64,000 bases of DNA, taken from positions 20,084-84,083 of the forward strand of contig DATJOJ010000022.1 of NCBI GenBank assembly GCA_035507035.1, given 5' to 3'. The position numbers and the translations under genes are program-made. Shown here piece after piece: positions 50,746-58,973 of this stretch. The stretch comes from DATJOJ01 sp035507035 (lineage in GTDB: Bacteria > Acidobacteriota > Terriglobia > Terriglobales > Acidobacteriaceae). The notes beneath the pieces were generated by a model. That model saw only the letters and a list, made by a program, of their open reading frames with translations, ran no database searches and was not told the DNA's origin. Within the stretch, counting starts at the first letter, position 1; every line of letters begins with the position of its first letter.

Positions 50746-51915
50746 GTGGCAACTATCGAACTGGCAAAACGCGTGGCGACGCGTCCCACGTGGGCGGAAG
50801 TGTCGCTCGGCACGTTGCGGCAAAACTTCCGCGCCGTGCAGAAGCATATCGGCAATGGCGTGACTATCTGCGCCGTCGTCAAAGCTGACGCCTATGGCCA
50901 CGGCGCAGTCGAATGCTCACGCGCGCTTGAAGCCGAAGGCGCCACTTGGTTCGGCGTCACCTCGCTCGATGAAGCCATTCCCCTGTGCGAAGCCGGCATT
51001 CGCGGACGCATTCTGCTGCTTACCGGCTTCTGGCGCGGCGAAGAAGAAGAGATCGTTCGCCTGAAGTTGACTCCCACGGTCTGGGAGCCAATGCAGATCG
51101 AACTGCTCGAAACCGCGGCCTCACAACTTGCCGTCACTCATCCCATTCATCTGAAAGTCGACACCGGCATGGGGCGGCTGGGCATCAATCCCGCCGACAT
51201 CTCGAGAATTTCTTCCGCGCTCCGCGCCGCGCCGCATCTTGTGGTCGAAGGGCTCTCCACTCACCTGGCATCTTCCGAGGTTCTCGATGCGCCGTCGGTT
51301 CCGGAGCAGTTGGCGATGTTCGATAAAGTTCGTCGGCAATTGCGCAACGAAGGCATCGATCCGCCGCTGGTGCACGTGGCGAATACTGGCGCGGTGATTT
51401 CTCGCCGCGATTCCTGGAACACCATGGTCCGCCCCGGAGCCGCGCTCTACGGCTACTATTTGCCCTTTGAGCGTGCCGGACGCGAAGTCAGCGGCACCGG
51501 CCTGCGGCTCAGTGTGAAACCGGTTTTGACCTGGAAGACGCGCGTGCTCTCGCTGCGCGACGTTCCGGCAAATCAGGCTCTCGGCTATGGCGGAATTTAT
51601 GTGACCAAGGCTCCGGCTCGGATCGCCGTTCTTCCGGTGGGTTACGCCGACGGCTTCAATCGCGCTCTCTCATCGCGCGGCCGAGTCATCGTGCGCGAGC
51701 ACTACGCCCCGATCGTAGGGCGCATCTCGATGGACTTGTCTTTAGTGGACGTGACCGGACTGCCCGGAGTCACGGTTGGTGACGAAGTGATTTTGCTCGG
51801 CACTTGCGACGGCCTCAGCGTAGACGCGAGCGAGCACGCAGCGCTGGCAAATACCGTCCTCTACGAAATCTTGTGCGGGATTTCGAAAAGAGTGCCGAGA
51901 AAACCAGTACCCTAG
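50746..51915 (+). CDS. alr: Alanine racemase
   Basis: PLP enzyme converting L- to D-alanine for peptidoglycan, 389 aa. The PLP lysine is in CAVVKADAYGHGAVE (about residue 45). Other landmarks: HLKVDTGMGRLGI, the Tyr region TMVRPGAALYGYYLPF, AVLPVGYADGFNRALS and GRISMDLSLVDV. The GTG start lies just after a TATAAT (see promoter). The stop shares a CTAG with the stop of the convergent brnA. Confidence 0.96.
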   Translation: MATIELAKRVATRPTWAEVSLGTLRQNFRAVQKHIGNGVTICAVVKADAYGHGAVECSRALEAEGATWFGVTSLDEAIPLCEAGIRGRILLLTGFWRGEEEEIVRLKLTPTVWEPMQIELLETAASQLAVTHPIHLKVDTGMGRLGINPADISRISSALRAAPHLVVEGLSTHLASSEVLDAPSVPEQLAMFDKVRRQLRNEGIDPPLVHVANTGAVISRRDSWNTMVRPGAALYGYYLPFERAGREVSGTGLRLSVKPVLTWKTRVLSLRDVPANQALGYGGIYVTKAPARIAVLPVGYADGFNRALSSRGRVIVREHYAPIVGRISMDLSLVDVTGLPGVTVGDEVILLGTCDGLSVDASEHAALANTVLYEILCGISKRVPRKPVP

Positions 51916-52184
51916 CCTGCGCGACCCTTTCGGGTCTCGACATATTTGCGCAGAACAGCATTGATCGTGGTTTGATATCCCCTGCCATGCTTGCGAAAAA
52001 AGGCCAGCACGTCCGGGTCGAGGCGCAAGGTAATCTGCTTCTTCGGCCCCGGCCAGAGTATCGCCCGTGCGAAGAAATCCGGGCCGACTTCGGGCGCGTC
52101 GGAAAGATCAATTTCCGAGTCTTTCATCGCGTCAATACGCTTCCAGTCTGTCCTTGATCGCCTTTTCGTATTCTTTGCGTTCAC
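51912..52184 (-). CDS. brnA: BrnA-family antitoxin
   Basis: 90 aa. Typical BrnA body: SRTDWKRIDAMKDSEIDLSD, then the ribbon-helix-helix KKQITLRLDPDVLAFFRKHG and RGYQTTINAVLRKYVE. Starts 53 bp inside the end of brnT; ATG 52127 would give a shorter form lacking the conserved SRTDW segment. Neutralises BrnT and represses the operon in known systems. Confidence 0.88.
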   Translation of the reverse strand: MNAKNTKRRSRTDWKRIDAMKDSEIDLSDAPEVGPDFFARAILWPGPKKQITLRLDPDVLAFFRKHGRGYQTTINAVLRKYVETRKGRAG

Positions 52185-52425
52185 GAGCCGTTGCCTTTCT
52201 CAGCGAGATGATCCTAATGGTGTACTGGTCGGATTGCGTAAAGACCACATGTACTGTACGGCCACGAATCGTGCCGATTCCAATCCAGCGACTCTCGCCA
52301 TAATCTTCTTTTGTGTCAGGATCTACCACCAGCAAGCCACCGAACATTTCCTCCGCATCGGCGAAGTCAAGGCCGTGCTTGCGAATATTGACCCGGTTCT
52401 TGACCGGGTTCCATTCGAACTTCAC
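52132..52425 (-). CDS. brnT: BrnT-family toxin
   Basis: 97 aa RelE-like ribonuclease. Family pattern: FEWNPVKNRVNIRKHGLDFA, GESRWIGIGTIRGRTVHVVF, IRIISLRKATARERKEYE. Toxin gene first, antitoxin overlapping, as in characterised brnTA operons. Chromosomal, outside the integrated element. Confidence 0.9.
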   Translation of the reverse strand: MKFEWNPVKNRVNIRKHGLDFADAEEMFGGLLVVDPDTKEDYGESRWIGIGTIRGRTVHVVFTQSDQYTIRIISLRKATARERKEYEKAIKDRLEAY

Positions 52426-52552
52426 GGCGGCACCCTGCCTTAAGATAATGTAGCTCCAAATGTAGTTACACGCAAGAGTCGACTCGTTCCGCCTTTCTGT
52501 TCGGGCGGAATTCTACACCAGCGGTCTGCGCTTAGGCATGGGCCAAACGGCC

Positions 52553-52792
52553 CTAGCGCCGTCCATTTCCATTGCCCGCGTCCGAGCCCACCCGTTTCAA
52601 CCGCGCTAACTCGCGAAACAGTCCGCTCAACTCCTCCACAATCCGCTCGTATTCCTGCCGCTCGGCCGGGGTCAGGCCAGTGAACGTCTCCGACTTCATC
52701 AACTCGATTTGCCGCTGAAAGAGTGCGTCCATTTCTCCGGCGATTTGCAGCATACGGCTGCGATTTGAGACGGCGGCAGTTGGCGACTCCAT
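52553..52792 (-). CDS. Small helical hypothetical protein
   Basis: 79 aa from ATG 52792; the frame extends to 52900 but the longer N-terminus has no coding look. Helical, with MLQIAGEMDALFQRQIELMK and LTPAERQEYERIVEELSGLF. Function unknown; same strand as brnTA but 128 bp away. Confidence 0.55.
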   Translation of the reverse strand: MESPTAAVSNRSRMLQIAGEMDALFQRQIELMKSETFTGLTPAERQEYERIVEELSGLFRELARLKRVGSDAGNGNGRR

Positions 52793-52993
52793 GAGACGGT
52801 GCAACTGCCTAGGATCGTATGTCACGTCGGCAGAACATTTGTCAGGCGTTTGTAAAATGCTGTGAGAATTTCGCTCAAGCGCCGCTCCTGAAGTAACCAC
52901 TCGACGGACGTTACCCCGTGCTCAATGCGAATGCCTGCCGTTCGGTAGCCGCTAGCTATCCGGGCGGCGGGCAGGTGCGATATCGTTAATCAG

Positions 52994-54112
52994 ATGGCCT
53001 CTCGCTACGCACGCTGGATGTACGACTGGGAAACCCGGCTCACCTCCGTAGATAACAACCGTGTGGTGCGCCCGCTGGACTGGGGCGTCGAGTGGACCCG
53101 CGATTGGCCTTGCCGCAATGGTTATGCCGCCGGACATGTTCCGAGCGACGGCGAACATTTCTTCGCCCAGTTTAATCGGCGGATTCTGGCTGCAAGCGAC
53201 GAATTTTTTTCTTATCGGCGTCCCGCCGATTTTCGCATTGAGCACGATGAGGTCAAAGTTTTCAGCACGCGCGCCGTGCCCGATCCCAAGCTGGAAGAAA
53301 AAGTCCGTGGCACGACCGCCGATTTTCTGCGTTTCACTTCTCCCGTACAAACGCCCTTCCCGGAAAATAACCGGGTGAATGCGCGTTGGTTTCGCGCCCG
53401 CGGCAAGCGCGCCGTTGTGCTCTTGCCTCACTGGAACTCTGATGCGATCGCCTACGGCAGCCTTTGCCGCGTGCTGAACCTTTTGGGCATCTCGGTTTTG
53501 CGTTTGAGCATGCCCTATCACGACGCTCGCATGCCGGCGGAAATCCAGCGCGCCGACTACGCGGTTTCTGCCAACATCGGACGCACACTCGATGCTTGCC
53601 GCCAGGGCGTCATCGACGTGCGCTGTTGCCTCGATTGGCTGGAATCGCAAGGCTACAACCGGCTCGGGATCGTCGGCACCAGCCTCGGTTCCTGCTACGC
53701 ATTTTTAGCCGCCGCGCATGAACCGCGCATCCGCGTGGCGGCGTTCAATCATGCATCGACTTATTTCGCCGACGTCGTCTGGCACGGCCAATCGACGCGC
53801 CACATCCGCCGTGGCTTGGAAACTCAAATTGATCTTGAGCGCCTGCGCGGCCTATGGAGTGCCGTCAGTCCGATGTCCTATTTCCCGCAGTTCGCGCGCT
53901 GGCCGAAGAAATCGCTGGTGATTTATGCGGGATACGATCTGACCTTCCTGCCGGAATTCTCGCGCGAAGTTGTCAAAGAATTCGCAGCGCACGGTCTCGA
54001 CCACAAAGTCGTGGTGTTGCCCTGCGGCCATTACACCACCGGCGAAACCCCATTTAAATATATGGACGGCTGGCAAATCGCGTCGTTCCTGCGAACGGCG
54101 TTTGAAAGTTAG
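52994..54112 (+). CDS. Alpha/beta hydrolase (ABHD18-like)
   Basis: 372 aa cytoplasmic-looking serine hydrolase. The nucleophile elbow is GIVGTSLGSCYAFLAAAHE (Ser in GTSLGS); a late Asp (KKSLVIYAGYDLTFLPEFS) and His (VVLPCGHYTTGETPF) complete the triad. The N-terminal SRYARWMYDWETRL and the overall pattern resemble the ABHD18/DUF2048-like family of unknown substrate. Confidence 0.8.
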   Translation: MASRYARWMYDWETRLTSVDNNRVVRPLDWGVEWTRDWPCRNGYAAGHVPSDGEHFFAQFNRRILAASDEFFSYRRPADFRIEHDEVKVFSTRAVPDPKLEEKVRGTTADFLRFTSPVQTPFPENNRVNARWFRARGKRAVVLLPHWNSDAIAYGSLCRVLNLLGISVLRLSMPYHDARMPAEIQRADYAVSANIGRTLDACRQGVIDVRCCLDWLESQGYNRLGIVGTSLGSCYAFLAAAHEPRIRVAAFNHASTYFADVVWHGQSTRHIRRGLETQIDLERLRGLWSAVSPMSYFPQFARWPKKSLVIYAGYDLTFLPEFSREVVKEFAAHGLDHKVVVLPCGHYTTGETPFKYMDGWQIASFLRTAFES

Positions 54113-54286
54113 TCATCAGCACTCAGCATTCAGCACTTTAATTGGCATCTCGCATTTGGCCTATGAGTTGTTTTCACCGCCCTCCTGCGTGCCTGGTACC
54201 GGAAATACTAACTACGCTCTAATGGCCAAATGCAAAGTGCCAAATGCTAAGTGCTTGTTTAGAATAAAAAGCGAGCGGCTGCATCG
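54113..54286. other. Intergenic region with short word repeats
   Basis: Contains repeated words such as GCACTCAGCATTCAGCACT and AATGGCCAAATGC / GCCAAATGCTAAGTGC. No promoter called. Similar word-repeat tracts occur at 60543-60657 and 60836-60900. Confidence 0.4.
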
Positions 54287-54787
54287 ATGAATTCTTCCAT
54301 CCAAACTTCTGGGCCTTTCGAAGCCCGCAGGAGCGAATTCCTCCTCAGCACCGACCCCGCCCGCCTCGACCTCGACGCCATTCACGGATTTCTCACCGCA
54401 AGCTACTGGGCCAAAGGAATTCCGCGCGAAACGGTGGCGCGGTCGATCGAGAATTCGCTGTGCTTCGGCGTCTACATAAATGGTCAGCAAGTGGCTTTCG
54501 CGCGCATCGTCTCCGATTTCGCAACCTACGCCTATCTCGGCGACGTTTTCGTGCTTGAGACATATCGCGGCTGCGGCCTCGGCAAATGGATGATGGAGTG
54601 CATTCGCCGCCATCCGCGGTTGCAGGGCCTGCGTCGCTGGACTTTGCTGACCCGCGATGCGCACGGTCTCTATCAGCAATTCGGCTTCACACCGCTGGCG
54701 AAGCCCGACCGGTATATGGAACTTCACGATCCCGAAGTGTACGAACGGCTGCAATCAGCTCAAAGCAGTTCTGGAGAAGCGAGATGA
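54287..54787 (+). CDS. GNAT-family N-acetyltransferase
   Basis: 166 aa acetyl-CoA-dependent transferase. Motif A is VFVLETYRGCGLGKWMMECI (R/QxxGxG/A pattern), with the preceding strand ARIVSDFATYAYLGD and the C-terminal YQQFGFTPLAKPDRYMEL. Substrate unknown. The stop overlaps the glyA start (ATGA), so the two genes are coupled. Confidence 0.88.
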   Translation: MNSSIQTSGPFEARRSEFLLSTDPARLDLDAIHGFLTASYWAKGIPRETVARSIENSLCFGVYINGQQVAFARIVSDFATYAYLGDVFVLETYRGCGLGKWMMECIRRHPRLQGLRRWTLLTRDAHGLYQQFGFTPLAKPDRYMELHDPEVYERLQSAQSSSGEAR

Positions 54788-56076
54788 AAAATGAGAATGG
54801 AATGTCGCGTCCGTTATCTGAAGTCGACCCCGAGATTGCAACTGCGATTGACAATGAAGAGCAGCGGCAACATGCGGGTCTGGAGCTGATTGCGTCGGAG
54901 AATTTTGTCAGCGAAGCGGTGCTCGAAGCCATGGGATCGGTGTTCACCAATAAGTACGCCGAAGGCTATCCGGGGAAACGTTACTACGGCGGATGCGAGT
55001 TTACCGACGTTGTAGAGAACCTGGCGCGCGATCGCGCAAAGCAGTTGTTCGGCGCCGAACACGCCAACGTGCAGCCGCACTCAGGATCGCAAGCCAACAT
55101 GGCGGCGTATATGTCAGTGATTCAGCCCGGCGACACGGTTCTCGGCCTGAATCTGGCGCACGGCGGCCACCTGACACACGGCCACCATCTCAATTTTTCA
55201 GGCAAGACGTATCGCATCGTTCCCTATGGCGTCACCAAGGAAACAGAAACAATTGATTACGACGATCTCGAAAAGCTAGCGGAAAAAGAGCGACCGAAAC
55301 TGATTATCGGCGGCGGCAGCGCTTATCCCAGAATCATTGATTTCGCGCGCATGCGGCAAATCGCCGACAAGGTCGGCTCGCTCTTCCTGGTCGACATGGC
55401 GCATTTTGCGGGATTAGTAGCGGGCGGCGCGCATCCTTCGCCGGTCCCGCACGCACAAATCGTGACAACAACCACGCATAAGACGCTGCGCGGACCGAGA
55501 GCGGGAATGATTTTGTCGAAGCAGGAGCACGCGGCTGCGATCGATAAAGTTGTCTTCCCCGGAGTGCAGGGAGGGCCGCTGGTCCACATCATCGCGGCAA
55601 AAGCAGTTTGCTTCCACGAAGCTATGCAGCCAAGTTTCCGCGATTATGCCCGCCAGGTCGTCGCCAACGCCAAAGTGCTGGCCGAAACGCTCAAGGCGGA
55701 AGGTTTCCGTATCATCTCCGGCGGAACGGACACTCACCTGATGCTCGTCGATGTTTTCTCGAAAGGCATGCTCGGCAGCGAAGCCGAGAAGGCCCTGGGC
55801 GAAGCCAACATCACGGTAAACAAAAACGCAATCCCCTTTGACACAAATCCTCCGCTAAAACCGAGCGGTATCCGTATCGGCACGCCGGCGCTAACCACGC
55901 GCGGGATGAAGGAAGCCGAAATGCGCCAGATCGGAAGCTGGATCTCTCAAGTCCTGCACCATCGCACAGATGCTGCCGTCCTGAGCAAAGTGCGGAATCA
56001 GGTACTAGAATTGGCCGAGGTGTTCCCGCTTTATCCCGAACGGCGCGCCAAGGAACAAATCGAAGTGAGAGCGTAA
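54784..56076 (+). CDS. glyA: Serine hydroxymethyltransferase
   Basis: PLP enzyme interconverting serine and glycine with tetrahydrofolate, 430 aa. Landmarks: GLELIASENFVSEAVLEAMG, NKYAEGYPGKRYYGGCE, the PLP lysine motif TTTTHKTLRGPRAGMIL, and IRIGTPALTTRGMKEAEM. ATG 54784 gives the standard N-terminus; a longer frame runs into the acetyltransferase gene. Source of C1 units and glycine. Confidence 0.97.
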   Translation: MKNENGMSRPLSEVDPEIATAIDNEEQRQHAGLELIASENFVSEAVLEAMGSVFTNKYAEGYPGKRYYGGCEFTDVVENLARDRAKQLFGAEHANVQPHSGSQANMAAYMSVIQPGDTVLGLNLAHGGHLTHGHHLNFSGKTYRIVPYGVTKETETIDYDDLEKLAEKERPKLIIGGGSAYPRIIDFARMRQIADKVGSLFLVDMAHFAGLVAGGAHPSPVPHAQIVTTTTHKTLRGPRAGMILSKQEHAAAIDKVVFPGVQGGPLVHIIAAKAVCFHEAMQPSFRDYARQVVANAKVLAETLKAEGFRIISGGTDTHLMLVDVFSKGMLGSEAEKALGEANITVNKNAIPFDTNPPLKPSGIRIGTPALTTRGMKEAEMRQIGSWISQVLHHRTDAAVLSKVRNQVLELAEVFPLYPERRAKEQIEVRA

Positions 56077-56218
56077 AGTCAGATTTTTTCGCAAGCCGTG
56101 AATTTGATCAAACCGCAACGCGCGGTTTGCCCTCGATTCGCCTCTCTCAGCGGCTGGCATGCGATTTCGCCCCAGAGTATGCTTAAAACATCATTTGAAT
56201 AGAATTTGGAGGAGCGCC

Positions 56219-56740
56219 ATGAAACGAGTTCTCGTTGTCCTCGCCCTCTTACTTTCCAGCGCAGCCGCGCTGGGACAAAGCAAGAACCCGGTGTCCGACG
56301 TGATTCGGCAGATCCTTCCACGGCGCCAGAAGAACATGATCGCCGCGGCGGAACTGATGCCCGCGGATAAGTACAGCTTCAAACCGACTGCGGATCAGAT
56401 GACGTTTGCCCATCTGATCATGCACGTTGCCGAATCGAACAATTTTCTTTGCGCTAGGGTCAGTAACTCCGAAGCGCCGAAGAGCGCCAAGCTGAACGAA
56501 ACCGACGACAAAGAGAAACTGGTTGCCGCGTTGAAAGCATCTTTCGATTTTTGCGCGTCTGCCTTGTCAAAGGACGACGATTCGAAACTGGGCGACACGG
56601 TTGAGCTTTTCGGCGGCCAGCAGGCCACCCACGCCTTTGCCTTGTTTGCGATCAGTAACGACTGGGCGGACCATTATGCGGCGGAAGCCCAATATCTGCG
56701 GTTAAATGGCATCTTGCCGCCTTCGGCGCAAAAGAAGTAA
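56219..56740 (+). CDS. DinB-family protein with signal peptide
   Basis: 173 aa with a signal peptide (KRVLVVLALLLSSAAALG-Q) and GGAGGAG ribosome site. Four-helix DinB/YfiT-like fold with metal-binding His positions in FAHLIMHVAESNNF and NDWADHYAAEAQYLRLNG. Secreted DinB proteins are common in acidobacteria; the chemistry is unknown. Converges with the radical SAM gene 8 bp away. Confidence 0.82.
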   Translation: MKRVLVVLALLLSSAAALGQSKNPVSDVIRQILPRRQKNMIAAAELMPADKYSFKPTADQMTFAHLIMHVAESNNFLCARVSNSEAPKSAKLNETDDKEKLVAALKASFDFCASALSKDDDSKLGDTVELFGGQQATHAFALFAISNDWADHYAAEAQYLRLNGILPPSAQKK

Positions 56741-56747
56741 AGAATCG

Positions 56748-57791
56748 TTACTGGATTTGGATTAAGCCGGACGCACCTGCCGACGCCGTCGCGGGATGCT
56801 GCGGAGCGCGCCAGGAATCGAAGATCGAGACTTGGTGCACGCAGGAGACGGTGCAATGCGGCGCGCAGGATTTTTCCGTCCGGTATTCTCGACGCAGATC
56901 GTGCACCGTGTACTTTTCCAGCGGAATCGCAGGATAGCCGCGCTGTTGCGAGCAGTAGTGCACCAGCCCATCCTCACAAATGTAGAGATATCGCGAGCCT
57001 GAGCGGCAACGCCACTGGTTCGGTTTGCCTTGCGCGATGTTGTCCTGAAACGCGTTCACCCGGGTGAAACTGCTTTTCTCTAGCGCTTTCATCTCGTGAT
57101 AGACGCGTCGTTCTTCGTCGCCTAAAGGCTGAAGCTGCCCGTCGCCGTCGTGAATTATACCCACCGTCGAACTGAAACCAAGCTCCAGAGCGCGTTTCCC
57201 AATCACCAGAGCATCTTGCGGATTGCTCACGCCACCGCCCACCACCGAATTGATATTCACGTGAAAATCGGCATGCTCGGCCAGATTTTCGAGCTTCTTG
57301 TCCAAAACTTTGAGACTTTTTTTCGAGACGTCGTCGGGAGTAACGTTATCGATCGAAATTTGCAGCCACTCAAGACCAGCGCGATTCAGCCGCTGAATGC
57401 GATCCGGAACCAGCAAATACCCATTCGTGATCAGCCCAGCGATCATGCCATTTTTGCGGATGCGCCGGATGATCTCATCGAGCTCCGGGTGCAGCAAGGG
57501 CTCTCCACCGCTGATTGTGATTACAGCAGTGTCCAATTCCCCCAACTTGTCGACACGGCGAAACATTGTTTCCGTTGGGACGGGTTTGGAAAAATCATCG
57601 AACTCGTTGCAATACTCGCAGGCGAGATTACAGCGGCGAATGGGGATGATGTGGGCAAGCAAAGGGTGATCGGTCGAGGCTAACGCCCGAACGATCATTT
57701 TGGCGCCCCGCAAATTGCGATGCAGCGCCTTTACGCGTCGACGCAGGGCTGTAGCTGAAGAGGGCATCTGATTATTTTCATTAGACCACAT
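56748..57791 (-). CDS. Radical SAM protein with C-terminal Cys cluster
   Basis: 347 aa. CNLACEYCNEF at about residues 54-64 is the CxxxCxxC iron-sulfur motif; ISGGEPLLHPELDEII and LQISIDNV are further radical SAM landmarks. The C-terminal region has several Cys (WRCRSGSRYLYICEDGLVHY, SCAPHCTVSC), enough for an auxiliary SPASM/twitch-type cluster. ATG 57791 or 57767 could be the start. No peptide substrate gene is evident next to it. Confidence 0.82.
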   Translation of the reverse strand: MWSNENNQMPSSATALRRRVKALHRNLRGAKMIVRALASTDHPLLAHIIPIRRCNLACEYCNEFDDFSKPVPTETMFRRVDKLGELDTAVITISGGEPLLHPELDEIIRRIRKNGMIAGLITNGYLLVPDRIQRLNRAGLEWLQISIDNVTPDDVSKKSLKVLDKKLENLAEHADFHVNINSVVGGGVSNPQDALVIGKRALELGFSSTVGIIHDGDGQLQPLGDEERRVYHEMKALEKSSFTRVNAFQDNIAQGKPNQWRCRSGSRYLYICEDGLVHYCSQQRGYPAIPLEKYTVHDLRREYRTEKSCAPHCTVSCVHQVSIFDSWRAPQHPATASAGASGLIQIQ

Positions 57792-57884
57792 CGGAAGGTG
57801 AAACTCCTACGAGTTGCAGCAATTGGCGAAATTGCGGGATTAATCAGCAAGAATCGAGGGAAAACGGTCGTCCCGCTCGTTGAT

Positions 57885-58901
57885 CTACTTCGCCACAGCC
57901 GCGTCGAACAAGTTCAAGAATTGCAGCTTCTTCTCTGCCGGCAAAAACGAAGCCTCAAACGAATTCCGCGCCAGCTCTCGCAAATGCTCATCCGTGAATC
58001 CGAAGGCATCCTGTGCAAGCTGAAATTCGCGATTCAGCGACGTACCAAACATCGCCGGATCATCGGTGTTGAGCGTGATCATCAGCCCATGATCGAAATA
58101 ATTCCTTACCGGATGGTCTGCTAGAGACTGGCAGCATCCTGTCCGCAGATTGCTGCTCAGGCAAATTTCAATTGGAACTTGGCGTTTGGAAAGCTCCTCC
58201 ACCAACTCTGGATCCTGCCATGCGGTGAGCCCATGGCCGATACGTTCGGCGCGCAGATTAAGCGCGCCCCAGATCGATTCCGGCCCGGCGCTTTCACCTG
58301 CGTGAGCCGTGATCCGAAGACCGTTTTCCGCCGCGTAGACATAAACATCGCGAAACAACTCGGGTGCGGCTTGCCGCTCATCTCCGCCAATTCCAAAACC
58401 AACCATGCTCGGACGTTTATGACGCACTGCCAGTTCCGCGACTTGCCGCGCTTTTTCCGGACCGAACTGACGCACAGCATCAAAAATCCACAAAAGCGAA
58501 ATGCCAAAGTCGCTCTCACCACGCAGCCTTCCACGTTCCAGTCCTTCAAAGATCTCGTCGAAATCCTGCTTGCGCCATAAGCAGACGCCAACCGACACAT
58601 AGACTTCGGCATGAACAATGTTCTCGGCTTTGAGTTTCTCCATCAGCCGATAGGTGATGAGTTCGTAGTCGGAGGGTGATTGCAAATCCTCCGTGACCTC
58701 TTTGAACGCCATCAGGAATCCGCGAAAGTCCGCATACTGATAAAGCCGCTCGACATCAGCCAGCGTGCTCTCCTTCCCGTGCTCCCGGCGGAGTTCCAGC
58801 AACGTCGCAGGATCGATGGAACCTTCGAGATGCAGATGCAACTCAGCCTTGGGAAGCTGGCTGATGAAGCTTGAGGGACGAAGTTCGGAAGTTAATGCCA
58901 T
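57885..58901 (-). CDS. add: Adenosine deaminase
   Basis: 338 aa Zn-dependent purine nucleoside deaminase. Motifs: LPKAELHLHLEGSIDPATLL (metal His pair), GFGIGGDE, ITAHAGE (His and catalytic Glu), ERIGHGLTAW, and LITLNTDDPAMFGTSL (Asp). Converts adenosine to inosine. A related adenine deaminase-type activity cannot be ruled out from sequence alone. 94 bp from the radical SAM gene on the same strand. Confidence 0.93.
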   Translation of the reverse strand: MALTSELRPSSFISQLPKAELHLHLEGSIDPATLLELRREHGKESTLADVERLYQYADFRGFLMAFKEVTEDLQSPSDYELITYRLMEKLKAENIVHAEVYVSVGVCLWRKQDFDEIFEGLERGRLRGESDFGISLLWIFDAVRQFGPEKARQVAELAVRHKRPSMVGFGIGGDERQAAPELFRDVYVYAAENGLRITAHAGESAGPESIWGALNLRAERIGHGLTAWQDPELVEELSKRQVPIEICLSSNLRTGCCQSLADHPVRNYFDHGLMITLNTDDPAMFGTSLNREFQLAQDAFGFTDEHLRELARNSFEASFLPAEKKLQFLNLFDAAVAK

Positions 58902-58973
58902 GCTCTTAACATTGTAAAGTTTTGGCGCTGACGTTTGTCAGAGACTCAGAGGATGCTGCTGACGGGCGGGAGC

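Noticed and set aside
54586..54783. N-terminal extension of glyA
   Set aside because: It overlaps the acetyltransferase gene; ATG 54784 gives the standard start.
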